DNA of 64,000 nucleotides from Flavobacterium sp. LC2016-13 (GCF_009707955.1 NZ_WMDQ01000006.1:186001-250000); one strand, 5' to 3'. Counted from the first letter of the stretch, positions 26,106-33,778 are shown. The notes: generated by a model from the letters alone, not told the origin. Program-made: numbers and translations.

Positions 26106-27008
26106 ATGGCTTCGACAGATTCTTCAGATAAAAAGAAATCACTATTATTCACCACAGCGATATATGCAGTAATTATTCTATTATTGTTTTTTATTCGTTT
26201 TTGGCCTCCATACAATCCGGAAAATAATGTTGCACTTGCTGAAGGTGGCGGCGGTGGCGGCGTGACCGTAAATTTTGGAGACAGTGATTTAGGTTCCGGA
26301 GCTAATTATAAAAGCGAAGTTTTAGATGTTAAAAACGAGGCCAAACAAACGCCTGCAAAAGCAACTCCTGACGAAGCTATTATTACACAAGAAAACGCAA
26401 CTACTGATGCAGAAGATGTAATTATTCCCGTAAAAGAAAAGCCTAAAAAAAATACTCCTGTTGTAAAACCGGAAACAAAACCTGTACCTGAAAAACCAAA
26501 AGTTTCGAACTCTACAAATGATGCTTTATCAAGCATTTTGAAAGGCTCTAACAAAGGCGGAGACGGTGATGATAAAGCAGCAGGAAATAAAGGAAAAGCG
26601 AACGGAAGTTTAGGATCTAACGGTTATTATGGCACCGGAGGTTCTGGTGGCGGAACTGGCGGTGGAAACGGAACTGGAAATGGTATTGGTACCGGAAGCG
26701 GTTACGGAGCCGGAAGCGGCGGAGGTTCTGGCGGTGGATCAGGATATTCGTTAGGAAACCGAAAAGCGTTATCGAAACCTGCACCAAAATATACGTGTAA
26801 CGAAGAAGGAAAAGTAGTTGTTGAAGTTACGGTTGACCAAAACGGAAAAACTATTAGCGCAACTGCAGGAATAAAAGGAACAACAAACACGGCAAGCTGT
26901 TTATTAGAACAAGCCAAAATTGCCGCAATGAATACCAAATGGTCGCCTGATGATAATGCAGCAGCAAAACAAGTGGGAAAAATTGTGTATAATTTTAGTT
27001 TGAATTAA
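26106..27008 (+). CDS. tonB: energy transducer TonB
   Basis: 300 residues: short cytoplasmic N-terminus, one membrane helix (about 14-34), a periplasmic Lys/Pro-rich stretch (KPKKNTPVVKPETKPVPEKP), a long Gly/Ser/Asn-rich flexible part (about 175-225) and a C-terminal domain near 230-300 (CNEEGKVVVEVTVDQNGK). It transmits proton-motive energy from ExbB/ExbD to outer membrane receptors. The glycine-rich linker makes it longer than E. coli TonB (239). exbB and exbD lie on the opposite strand, converging on it. Confidence 0.85.
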   Translation: MASTDSSDKKKSLLFTTAIYAVIILLLFFIRFWPPYNPENNVALAEGGGGGGVTVNFGDSDLGSGANYKSEVLDVKNEAKQTPAKATPDEAIITQENATTDAEDVIIPVKEKPKKNTPVVKPETKPVPEKPKVSNSTNDALSSILKGSNKGGDGDDKAAGNKGKANGSLGSNGYYGTGGSGGGTGGGNGTGNGIGTGSGYGAGSGGGSGGGSGYSLGNRKALSKPAPKYTCNEEGKVVVEVTVDQNGKTISATAGIKGTTNTASCLLEQAKIAAMNTKWSPDDNAAAKQVGKIVYNFSLN

Positions 27009-27048
27009 AACACGAATTACACTAATTTTTACGAATTAGATTTATATA

Positions 27049-27084
27049 AAAAAGGCTTTCTGAAAATTTCAGAAAGCCTTTTTT
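27049..27084 (+). terminator. tonB terminator
   Basis: AAAAAAGGCTTTCTGAAA and TTTCAGAAAGCCTTTTTT pair over 17 bases with a tiny loop, 40 bases after the tonB stop. The A/T symmetry makes it effective in either direction. Confidence 0.85.
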
Positions 27085-27109
27085 ATTGTCTTTTATTCTT
27101 CTCTTTTTT

Positions 27110-27211
27110 GTGTCATTTCAAGGAACGAGAAATCTCCGCAAGAAGCTCGATAAACATTTGATTCCCGCTGCGGAGTTACTTGCGGAGATTTCTCCTCCGT
27201 CGAAATGACAC
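27110..27211. repeat. 102-bp inverted repeat (gaaatgacac / ttgcggagatttctc type)
   Basis: The outer arms 27110-27119 (GTGTCATTTC) and 27202-27211 (GAAATGACAC) and the inner arms 27127-27141 and 27180-27194 (15 bases) are exact inverse copies, with further partial pairing of CTCCGCAAG words. Similar words are common in Bacteroidota intergenic DNA as far as I recall. Confidence 0.75.
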
Positions 27212-27241
27212 ATACTTTATGGCTACTTTTTGTTCTATGTT

Positions 27242-27339
27242 CTTTTCTCTTTCTTCTTTTCTCTTTCTTCTTTTCTCTTTCTTCTTTTCTCTTTCCTCTA
27301 TACTCTATTCTCTATACTCTATTCTCTATACTCTATTCT
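27242..27339. repeat. seven 14-bp tandem units, polypyrimidine
   Basis: Seven consecutive 14-base units: three CTTTTCTCTTTCTT, one CTTTTCTCTTTCCT, and three CTATACTCTATTCT, at 27242-27255, -27269, -27283, -27297, -27311, -27325, -27339. The two unit types share the frame (CTNTNCTCTNTTCT), so they look like one array that diverged and then expanded. Strand-asymmetric pyrimidine tracts often form unusual DNA structures and are prone to length change. Confidence 0.85.
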
Positions 27340-27350
27340 CTCTTTTTTCC

Positions 27351-27461
27351 GCGTGAGGGATAGGAGCTGGCTACCGAAGTAGCGCGGATAGCCCGACCGC
27401 AATAAAAAAATGGGCGAATCAACGTTATGCTGATTGGCCCATTTTTTTATTGTGGTCACGC
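27351..27461. ncRNA. structured hairpin element, candidate ncRNA or bidirectional terminator
   Basis: Outer arms GCGTGA (27351-27356) and TCACGC (27456-27461) enclose a GCTAC-CGAA-GTAGC stem-loop (27370-27383) and a 21-bp arm pair (27395-27415 with 27437-27457, one G-T pair) that carries a seven-base A tract and T tract; its loop is itself a small AATCA/TGATT stem. The A/T tracts flanking a GGGC/GCCC core make it a likely bidirectional terminator between convergent tonB and exbD. The extra stem with a CGAA tetraloop is more than a terminator needs. Whether a separate RNA is made is unknown. Confidence 0.45.
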
Positions 27462-27475
27462 CCTAATGATAAAAA

Positions 27476-27871
27476 TTACTTCGGACTTGTAGCAATTACA
27501 AACTTCAAATTGTTCTTTACTCCTATTTGCAATACATCTACTAAATCCTGCACTTGCAAATTAAACGGAATTCGAACGACAACGGTTTGTTGTTTGTCTG
27601 CTCCTATTTTTGACATTAAACTTGTTTCCAGATTTTCGAAATCTACGGGTTCTTTATCTATGTAGAACTTTTTATCTTCGGTAACTGATAAACTTATTAG
27701 TTGTTTATTGGTTTTTTCATTTGATTTCGCTTTTGGCAATGTCATTTTAATAACATTAGGATTTGCTAGCGTTGATATAATTAAGAAAAACAACAGCAAG
27801 AAAAACATAATATCACTCAATGACGAAGTTGCTACTTCGGCATGAAATCTTCTTTTTCTTTTAATAGACAT
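27476..27871 (-). CDS. exbD: biopolymer transport protein ExbD
   Basis: 131 residues: a short basic N-terminus (SIKRKRRFHAEVATSSLSDIMFF), one membrane helix carrying the proton-related aspartate D19 (SDIMFFLLLFFLIISTLA), and a periplasmic domain. It forms the ExbB5-ExbD2 motor that drives TonB. It is three bases from exbB on the minus strand. Its stop borders the structured element at 27351-27461. Confidence 0.92.
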   Translation of the reverse strand: MSIKRKRRFHAEVATSSLSDIMFFLLLFFLIISTLANPNVIKMTLPKAKSNEKTNKQLISLSVTEDKKFYIDKEPVDFENLETSLMSKIGADKQQTVVVRIPFNLQVQDLVDVLQIGVKNNLKFVIATSPK

Positions 27872-27874
27872 ACC

Positions 27875-28570
27875 TTATGCTCTTTGAATTATATTTACAA
27901 ATTCTAAAATTTGTTTCTGAATTTTTAAGGCAAAATCATCAATTTTTCCGTTCAATAAATGGTAAGCACTATACGCAATAATACCTACGATTAATCCTGA
28001 ACCTGAACTGATCATTTTTTCGTATAAACCTCCGGAGATGTTTCCGATACTGATATTTTCAGTTACCGAAATACTATAGAAAATTTTAATTACTCCGGAA
28101 ATAGTTCCAATAAAACCTAATGTTGGCGCAATACCGGCAATAAGTCCAAGATGACCTAAACGTCTTTCCATTTCACCAATTTCAATATCAGCAGCGCGGT
28201 CCATGTTTGATTCTATTTCGGCAATTGGTCTTCCAATAACCAAAACTCCTTCTTTCAGAATATTTGCGGCAGCTGTATCGCTTCTTTCTACAATTGTTCT
28301 TGCTAATTCTATATTTCCTGCATTCAATTTATCTCCAACATCCTGCATTAATCGTGCATCAATTTTCGACGCTTTGCTGATATATAAGTAACGTTCAAAA
28401 ATTACGTAAATAGTATAAAACAATAAAATGGCAATTGGTATTAAGAAAAAACCTCCTTTTAAGATAAATCCTAAAACAGAGATTTCAGTATTTGGAGCAA
28501 TTTTCTCGATAACTACGTTAGATGCGGCGTTTGCAATGGTATCTGTTTGTAATTGAATGAAACTAAACAT
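27875..28570 (-). CDS. exbB: proton channel ExbB/MotA/TolQ family protein
   Basis: 231 residues with three membrane helices (about 36-56, 142-165 and 182-203) and the family motif region GLIAGIAPTLGFIGTISGVIKIF. It pairs with ExbD to use the proton gradient for TonB-dependent uptake. The gene leads a two-gene minus-strand unit that converges on tonB. Confidence 0.92.
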   Translation of the reverse strand: MFSFIQLQTDTIANAASNVVIEKIAPNTEISVLGFILKGGFFLIPIAILLFYTIYVIFERYLYISKASKIDARLMQDVGDKLNAGNIELARTIVERSDTAAANILKEGVLVIGRPIAEIESNMDRAADIEIGEMERRLGHLGLIAGIAPTLGFIGTISGVIKIFYSISVTENISIGNISGGLYEKMISSGSGLIVGIIAYSAYHLLNGKIDDFALKIQKQILEFVNIIQRA

Positions 28571-28701
28571 ATATTAATTCTGGTTTTTAATAATTAATTC
28601 TAAAAAATATTTGAAATTTGCACTAAAGATAATTTTCATTGTAATATTAAACTAAAAAAACGGGAAATTATTTCAATTCAACACTATTTTATCCAAAATA
28701 A

Positions 28702-29928
28702 ATGAACTACCAGGAAACAACAAATTGGATGTTTAACCAATTGCCAATGTATCAACTTCAAGGCGCTTCGGCATACAAAGAAGACTTAACAAATATTAAA
28801 TTACTTGCGGCGCATCTGGGTCATCCTGAAAAGGAATTAAAATGCATTCACGTTGCGGGAACTAACGGAAAGGGATCGACTTCGCACATGCTGGCTTCGG
28901 TTTTGCAGGAAGCGGGTTATAAAGTTGGATTGTATACTTCTCCGCATTTAAAAGATTTTAGAGAGCGAATTAAAATTAACGGAAACGATATTTCTGAAGA
29001 TTTTGTTTGTGAATTTGTTGCCAAACACAAAGATTTTTTTGAGGCTAATGACATGAGTTTTTTCGAAATGTCTGTTGGTTTGGCTTTTGATTATTTTGTT
29101 TCAGAAAAAGTAGATATTGCGATTATTGAAGTTGGTTTGGGTGGAAGATTAGACGCTACGAATATCATTACGCCTTTGGTTTCGGTAATTACGAACATCG
29201 ATTTAGACCACACTCAGTTTTTAGGAAATACAACCACGGCAATTGCAGGTGAAAAAGCAGGGATTATTAAACCAAATGTTCCTGTTGTAATTGGTGAATA
29301 TACAGAGGAAACTGAAATTGTATTTTTAGCCAAAGCCAAAGAAAACGATGCGCCTATTTATTTTGCGGCTGATTTAATTTCGGGAGTTTTTCCTTCTGAT
29401 TTAATTGGGGATTATCAGTTTCATAATAAAAAAACGGTGCAGCAGGTTGTGGCTCTTTTAAACTCAAAAACGGATTTTAAAGTTTCTATTGAGAATTTAA
29501 AAACGGGTTTATTGAATGTTTCAAAAAATACGGGTTTACAGGGAAGATGGCAGCAATTGGGCGAAAATCCGAAAATAATTTGCGATACGGCACATAACAA
29601 ACACGGTTTGGCTGTTGTCATGAATCAGGTTCAGAAAGAGACTTACGAGAATTTACATATTGTTTTAGGCGTTGTTAATGATAAGGATCTTGATTCGATT
29701 TTGCCTCTTTTTCCTAAAAAGGCGCAATATTATTTCTGCAGGCCAAATTCATCGCGAGGTTTAGCTACCGTAATATTAAAAGATGCGGCAAAAAAATATA
29801 ATTTAATAGGTGAAAGATACGTTTCTGTTGAAGAAGCTTTTGCTGCTGCAAAGAATAATGCCGGGAAAAACGATTTTATTTATGTTGGCGGAAGTACTTT
29901 TGTTGTTGCAGAATTGCCTTTGAACTAA
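28702..29928 (+). CDS. folC: bifunctional folylpolyglutamate synthase / dihydrofolate synthase
   Basis: 408 residues of the Mur ligase type: P-loop HVAGTNGKGSTSHM near residues 50-64, the E-rich motif EVGLGGRLDATNII, KAGIIKP with the carbamylated-lysine neighbourhood, and the C-terminal DTAHNKHG. It adds glutamate to dihydropteroate and folates in the cytoplasm with ATP. Spacing to exbB is divergent (131 bp). No other folate genes are in the window. Confidence 0.93.
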   Translation: MNYQETTNWMFNQLPMYQLQGASAYKEDLTNIKLLAAHLGHPEKELKCIHVAGTNGKGSTSHMLASVLQEAGYKVGLYTSPHLKDFRERIKINGNDISEDFVCEFVAKHKDFFEANDMSFFEMSVGLAFDYFVSEKVDIAIIEVGLGGRLDATNIITPLVSVITNIDLDHTQFLGNTTTAIAGEKAGIIKPNVPVVIGEYTEETEIVFLAKAKENDAPIYFAADLISGVFPSDLIGDYQFHNKKTVQQVVALLNSKTDFKVSIENLKTGLLNVSKNTGLQGRWQQLGENPKIICDTAHNKHGLAVVMNQVQKETYENLHIVLGVVNDKDLDSILPLFPKKAQYYFCRPNSSRGLATVILKDAAKKYNLIGERYVSVEEAFAAAKNNAGKNDFIYVGGSTFVVAELPLN

Positions 29929-30038
29929 GCAAATCTGAATTTGCAGAAAAAAGTTTGAAAAAAACATTTTAATAACAAATTCATAAACAGCAAGATATAA
30001 TTAATTTAAAAAAAAGTTTTCTTTTTTATTCTATTTTC

Positions 30039-30069
30039 TTTGCAGAACTCAAAAACTAGCGTATATTTG
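30039..30069 (+). promoter_or_regulatory. promoter of tRNA-Val
   Basis: TTTG (30039-30042), spacer of 19 bases, TATATTTG (30062-30069): exact matches to both boxes of the Bacteroidota housekeeping promoter. The tRNA starts 38 bases further on. This is the best promoter in the window and supports the taxon assignment. Confidence 0.85.
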
Positions 30070-30107
30070 CACTCGCAATCACAAAATGATAGCAACCTAG
30101 TAAAATA

Positions 30108-30185
30108 GGGCGATTAGCTCAGCTGGTTCAGAGCACCTCGTTTACACCGAGGGGGTCGGGGGTTCGAACCCCTCATCGCCCACCA
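30108..30185 (+). tRNA. tRNA-Val (anticodon TAC)
   Basis: The full cloverleaf can be folded: acceptor GGGCGAT/ATCGCCC, D arm GCTC/GAGC, anticodon stem CCTCG/CGAGG with loop TTTACAC giving anticodon TAC (valine), T arm around TTCGAAC, discriminator A and an encoded CCA (30183-30185). It stands alone with its own promoter and a terminator that starts three bases behind. tRNA 3' ends are common insertion sites, and the DUF262-HEPN block starts right after. Confidence 0.96.
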
Positions 30186-30187
30186 AG

Positions 30188-30219
30188 AAACTCCTTAAGA
30201 AATTAAGGAGTTTTTTTTA
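30188..30219 (+). terminator. tRNA-Val terminator (terminator-family copy A)
   Basis: CTCCTTAA-GAAA-TTAAGGAG with eight T residues. The same stem recurs at 33779, 34341 and 36505; the flanking ATGTCCATA that follows (30219-30227) is shared only with the copy at 34341. Confidence 0.9.
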
Positions 30220-30469
30220 TGTCCATATTTAGTATATAACTACTATTGGCACATATTGCAAATAAGCTCTATTGAATTTATAAATAAATTTAATTATCTA
30301 TAATTACTATTTTCATTAACGCAGGTAATTATTTTTGTCTTATCCAAAAAAAACTACAATTATGGAAAACCACAATAACTGTAAGTGTTTTTTTGCGTAG
30401 TATTGTATAAGTTTATTAGGATACATTTTTAAGTAAATTGTAGAAAAAGCAACATTCGTTATTTTATAT

Positions 30470-30477
30470 TAAATTTG
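30470..30477 (+). promoter_or_regulatory. -7 element for the DUF262-HEPN operon
   Basis: TAAATTTG matches TAnnTTTG and lies 14 bases before the ATG at 30492; the expected start site would be only a few bases before the codon. No TTTG box at normal distance. Confidence 0.35.
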
Positions 30478-30491
30478 ATAAAAATTTCAAA

Positions 30492-31490
30492 ATGGAAAGA
30501 GTAGATTATCAATCACTAATTATTCAAGATATTATTAATTTAAAAAATTTAGATGAGCTAAATCTAAATCCTTGGTATCAACGTAGATCTGTTTGGAATG
30601 ATAGCCAAAAATCTTACTTAATCAATACTTTATTTGAAAGAAAGCCAATACCTGCAATTTACATAAGGCATTCTTTAGATTTAGAGTTAGGAAAAAGCAT
30701 TAAAGAAGTTGTTGATGGGCAACAAAGGTCAAGAGCAATTCTTTCGTATTGCAATAATGAATTTTCTGCGATTCATCCAGAAACGCAAAAAAGAGTAAAA
30801 TATGAAAATTTATCTAAAGCTCAGAAACAAAATTTTTTACTAACTCCTGTTCCTGTCGGTTATTTGCAAGGTGCAAATGATAGTGATGTTATTGATATTT
30901 TCGCTCGTATAAATTCCGTTTCAAAAACATTAAATGCACAAGAGAAGAGAAACGCAAATTTCAGTGGAGAATTTAAGCAATTTGCTGTTCGCCAATCGGT
31001 AATTAGATTAGAATTTTGGAGGAATTATGGAATATTTACACCTACAGATATTTCAAGGATGACGGAAGTACAATTCATTTCAGATCTGATAATCAATCTT
31101 ATTAAAGGAGTAATTGGATATACTTCCGCGAGTATAAATAAAATTTATAAATTATATGATTTAGAATTTAATCAGTCAGAAGAAATTTCTATTAGACTAA
31201 ATAAAATATTTGAAACCCTTATTAAGTTAGATCCTGAAAGCATAAAAAATACAATTTTCAACAGGCCTCCATTACTTTTATCTTTGATGATAGTAATTGA
31301 CAGTTTGGACAAGATAGACACAAAGAAAATAGCAAAAGGTCTTTTTGAAATCGATTCTATATTTCTAATGGATAATGTTGATGACAAATCTAAAGATGAT
31401 ATTGACTTTACAGCAGCATTAGCAGCAACAACTCAAAGTGTTATAAGCCGTAAAGTAAGAGATTCTTATATTAAAAAATTTGTTTCTTAA
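30492..31490 (+). CDS. DUF262 (GmrS/ParB-like fold) protein, candidate defence component
   Basis: 332 residues containing only the N-terminal half known from GmrSD-type proteins. Visible motifs: NPWYQRRSVW (26-35), LINTLFERKPIP (43-54), the DGQQR core D75-R79 and later FARINSVSKTLNAQEKRNANF. DUF262 is a ParB/Srx-like domain that binds or hydrolyses nucleotides in restriction systems of modified phage DNA (GmrS, SspE, BrxU). The DUF1524 HNH nuclease domain, normally fused or adjacent, is missing. Instead the next gene, two bases away, encodes a HEPN-type protein. I infer that the pair is the functional unit. Confidence 0.88.
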   Translation: MERVDYQSLIIQDIINLKNLDELNLNPWYQRRSVWNDSQKSYLINTLFERKPIPAIYIRHSLDLELGKSIKEVVDGQQRSRAILSYCNNEFSAIHPETQKRVKYENLSKAQKQNFLLTPVPVGYLQGANDSDVIDIFARINSVSKTLNAQEKRNANFSGEFKQFAVRQSVIRLEFWRNYGIFTPTDISRMTEVQFISDLIINLIKGVIGYTSASINKIYKLYDLEFNQSEEISIRLNKIFETLIKLDPESIKNTIFNRPPLLLSLMIVIDSLDKIDTKKIAKGLFEIDSIFLMDNVDDKSKDDIDFTAALAATTQSVISRKVRDSYIKKFVS

Positions 31491-31492
31491 TA

Positions 31493-32098
31493 ATGCCACC
31501 TCCTAGCTTAGTTGTTTCATACAACAAAGTAATTATTGACATAAATAGACTAGAGAACTACAGAAATTCTTCGTTAACTTTAGAACCTAAATATCAGCAT
31601 TTGATTGCAGAGGTTATTCTGTTGCGTTTATTTTCTTTAATAGAAAACTACATAAAAGATGTTTCATCTAAAATTGCTTGTGCATCTCCATATAGAAGCG
31701 GTAATTTACCAACTCTTCTACATACATGTACAACTGTAAATAATGCCTTAAAACAATTTGAAAATTTTAATCGTGTCACTCCTAAAAGCCCTAAATGGAC
31801 AAATTCTAGATATTCAATTGATACAATTAAAAAAATAATTCCAGCAACTGAAAAAGTAAGGGTCGAATTAGTAAATTTTGGACCTTTTTACGAAGAGATG
31901 AGAAAAGTGAGAAATCACGTCGCACATAGATCCTCTAGCACATATGGCAATTATAAAATTGTAATAATTTCTACTTATGGAGCTTACTTACAAATTAATA
32001 CAGGTGCATTTTTGGTTTCTACTAAAAGAATTCCAATAGCAAAAATAGATTACTATATACAAGTTGGTAAAATATTTGTAAACAGCTTATCATCTTAA
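31493..32098 (+). CDS. HEPN-type protein with R-x4-H motif, candidate RNase/toxin partner
   Basis: 201 residues, mostly helical. It contains RKVRNHVAH with R140 and H145, the R-x4-6-H signature of HEPN ribonucleases, and the N-terminal helix RLENYRN...LIAEVILLRLFSLIENYIKD typical of MAE_28990/RiboL-PSP-like HEPN proteins. HEPN domains cleave RNA in toxin-antitoxin, Abi and CRISPR systems. The start codon follows the DUF262 stop by two bases, so the two proteins should be made together. Whether it is a toxin, an effector gated by DUF262, or a non-catalytic scaffold cannot be decided here. Confidence 0.72.
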   Translation: MPPPSLVVSYNKVIIDINRLENYRNSSLTLEPKYQHLIAEVILLRLFSLIENYIKDVSSKIACASPYRSGNLPTLLHTCTTVNNALKQFENFNRVTPKSPKWTNSRYSIDTIKKIIPATEKVRVELVNFGPFYEEMRKVRNHVAHRSSSTYGNYKIVIISTYGAYLQINTGAFLVSTKRIPIAKIDYYIQVGKIFVNSLSS

Positions 32099-32187
32099 GA
32101 TGAACTATGTAATGTCCGATTTTGTAACTACAGTCTTCAGCTTTTGAAAAAAGAAAATCAAATCATGAGATTTTGAGTTTTCCACAT

Positions 32188-32204
32188 AATTGTATCGCAC
32201 AATT
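32188..32204. promoter_or_regulatory. possible operator (AATTGT-atcgc-ACAATT)
   Basis: A perfect 6+6-base inverted repeat with a 5-base spacer lies about 60 bases in front of the XRE regulator start and 90 bases after the HEPN stop. The size suits a dimeric helix-turn-helix protein. It could be chance in AT-rich DNA. Confidence 0.3.
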
Positions 32205-32249
32205 TAAATCTGTTTTTTACCAAATGGGAAATTTCTGAGAAATTTTAAA

Positions 32250-32257
32250 TATCTTTG
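32250..32257 (+). promoter_or_regulatory. -7 element directly before the XRE gene
   Basis: TATCTTTG fits TAnnTTTG and ends five bases before the ATG at 32262, so a transcript from here would be essentially leaderless. A -33 box is not evident. Confidence 0.4.
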
Positions 32258-32261
32258 AATT

Positions 32262-32669
32262 ATGAGCACACTATCAAAACCAAATCACATAGGGCGAAAA
32301 ATTAGCCGTATTCGTGAACTTCGCGACATGAAACAAGAAGCTTTGGCACAAGCTTTAGGAACAAATCAACAAGCTATATCTGCTATTGAAAACAGTGAAA
32401 CAATAGAAGATGGAAAACTTGCAGAAATTGCAAAAGCATTAGGTGTAACTGTAGAAGCTATTAAAAATTTTTCAGAAGAAGCTGTCTTAAATATTATTGG
32501 TAATACTTATCATGTAGACAATTCTTCTGCAGTTAATTATGGTTGCACTTTTAATCCTTTAGATAAATTAATACAAGCTCATGAAGAGCAAATCAAACTA
32601 TATGAACGTTTAGTCCAAGCAGAAAAAGACAAAATCGAATATCTTGAAAAAATAATAAAAGGAAAATAG
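32262..32669 (+). CDS. XRE family helix-turn-helix regulator with C-terminal coiled coil
   Basis: 135 residues. The helix-turn-helix domain covers about 9-66 (KISRIRELRDMKQEALAQALGTNQQAISAIENSE). A linker with a short beta segment leads to a coiled coil at about 104-133 (LIQAHEEQIKLYERLVQAEKDKIEYLEKII), suitable for oligomerisation. Genes of this type are frequent in Bacteroidota accessory DNA. It follows the HEPN gene by 163 bp with its own -7 element and a terminator behind, so it is not necessarily part of that operon but could control it. Confidence 0.85.
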   Translation: MSTLSKPNHIGRKISRIRELRDMKQEALAQALGTNQQAISAIENSETIEDGKLAEIAKALGVTVEAIKNFSEEAVLNIIGNTYHVDNSSAVNYGCTFNPLDKLIQAHEEQIKLYERLVQAEKDKIEYLEKIIKGK

Positions 32670-32688
32670 CCTTTTGCAAAACATCCGA

Positions 32689-32720
32689 AAACTCCATTAT
32701 TACTAATGGAGTTTTTTTTT
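32689..32720 (+). terminator. terminator of the XRE gene
   Basis: AAAACTCCATTA-ttac-TAATGGAGTTTT with a long T tract. Closely related hairpins (ACTCCATTA family) are at 44895 and 60022. Confidence 0.85.
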
Positions 32721-32741
32721 ATATTTATTAAAATTTAGAAA

Positions 32742-33761
32742 ATGAGTACAATCATTAAAGAAATCAAAATTATAGTTTTTACTATTACACTAATAATGGG
32801 CGCTAATTGTTACAGCCAGAGAAATCAAACAAAAGCAAAACTTGATACTTTATTCCAAAATGCACTTAACTCAAAAGCTTTTAACGGAAATGTTTTAATT
32901 GTAGAAAAAGGTAAAATATTATATGAAAAAGCTTTTGGACAAGCTGATGCAAGCAACACCATACAATTAAGTAAGGATTATCGGTTTCATATAGGTTCAA
33001 TTGCTAAAGAATTTAATGCCATTGGAATTATGATGCTTAAAGAACAGGGCAAATTAAAACTTGATGACCCTATTTCTAAATTTTTACCTGAACTTCCGTC
33101 ATGGGCCAATAAAATTAAAATTATTCATTTGCTTCAATATACAAGCGGACTACCTCAAATAAAATGGAGTGAAGTCAATCAGGATTCTGATAACATGGCG
33201 CATTTGCAAAATACTTTGGCACTTGACTTCGAACCGGGAACAAAATATGATTATAATAACAATAATGTGTTTTTACAAAGGCGTATTATTGAAAAAATCA
33301 CAAATATGAATTTCAATTCATTTGTAGTTAAGAAAATATTAAAGCCTGTCGGAATAAAAAATGCTGTTGTAGATCCTGATGAAAATGAAACGCTTTTTGC
33401 AAAATCATTTAATAATAAAGGAAAACCAGATGTTCTTAAATACAACATTTCAGGCTGGACAGCATTAAATTTAGAGGATTTCAATAAATGGTCTGAAGCC
33501 ATCAATTCATTTAAAATAATTAATCCAGAATCAACACGTGAACTTTTTGAACCTTTTTCTAAAGACAGTCAAACTGGTCTTGGTGCAGGAAATATTAAAA
33601 ATGGACAAGTAATAAGTCATATACATGATGGTGCAGCTTTTAATTATCAAGCTTTATTAATAAGCAATCTTAATTCGACAATTATTTTAATGACCAATAA
33701 TAAACAAAATAACTTAGAAGAAATTAGTAATTCAATACAAGCTATACTTAAAGAAAAGTAA
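32742..33761 (+). CDS. secreted serine hydrolase (beta-lactamase/PBP4-like fold)
   Basis: 339 residues with a signal peptide (about 1-25, ends NCYSQ). The class C beta-lactamase/D-Ala-D-Ala peptidase motifs are visible: S86-I-A-K89 (SxxK), YDYNNNN (YxN equivalent) and a late HDG motif (SHIHDGAAF). It may be an esterase, peptidase or beta-lactamase; resistance cannot be assumed. Two relatives are in the window (37035 and 58542). Confidence 0.85.
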   Translation: MSTIIKEIKIIVFTITLIMGANCYSQRNQTKAKLDTLFQNALNSKAFNGNVLIVEKGKILYEKAFGQADASNTIQLSKDYRFHIGSIAKEFNAIGIMMLKEQGKLKLDDPISKFLPELPSWANKIKIIHLLQYTSGLPQIKWSEVNQDSDNMAHLQNTLALDFEPGTKYDYNNNNVFLQRRIIEKITNMNFNSFVVKKILKPVGIKNAVVDPDENETLFAKSFNNKGKPDVLKYNISGWTALNLEDFNKWSEAINSFKIINPESTRELFEPFSKDSQTGLGAGNIKNGQVISHIHDGAAFNYQALLISNLNSTIILMTNNKQNNLEEISNSIQAILKEK

Positions 33762-33778
33762 AACAATCTATTTACACC

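Larger units (their letters stand above)
27009..27475. other. 467-bp non-coding block, dense in repeats, between tonB and exbD
   Basis: In order it holds a strong tonB terminator (27049-27084), a 102-bp inverted repeat (27110-27211), a 14-bp tandem polypyrimidine array (27242-27339) and a structured hairpin element (27351-27461). No open frame is credible. The four structures fill more than 80% of the gap between two convergent genes. Confidence 0.7.
30186..30491. other. 306-bp intergenic stretch between tRNA-Val and the DUF262 gene
   Basis: Apart from the tRNA terminator it is AT-rich and without recognisable structure. A 12-codon frame at about 30363 (MENHNNCKCFFA) is too short to support. 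TAAATTTG at 30470-30477 is a fair -7 promoter box for the DUF262 gene, but the -33 box is not clear. No attachment-site duplication of the tRNA 3' end was found in the window. Confidence 0.45.

Noticed and set aside
26306..26938. Antisense open frames over tonB
   Set aside because: They mirror the Lys/Pro- and Gly-rich codons of tonB and would give low-complexity proteins.
27242..27339. Tandem array as CRISPR
   Set aside because: Units are contiguous without spacers, 14 bases long, and no cas gene is in the window.
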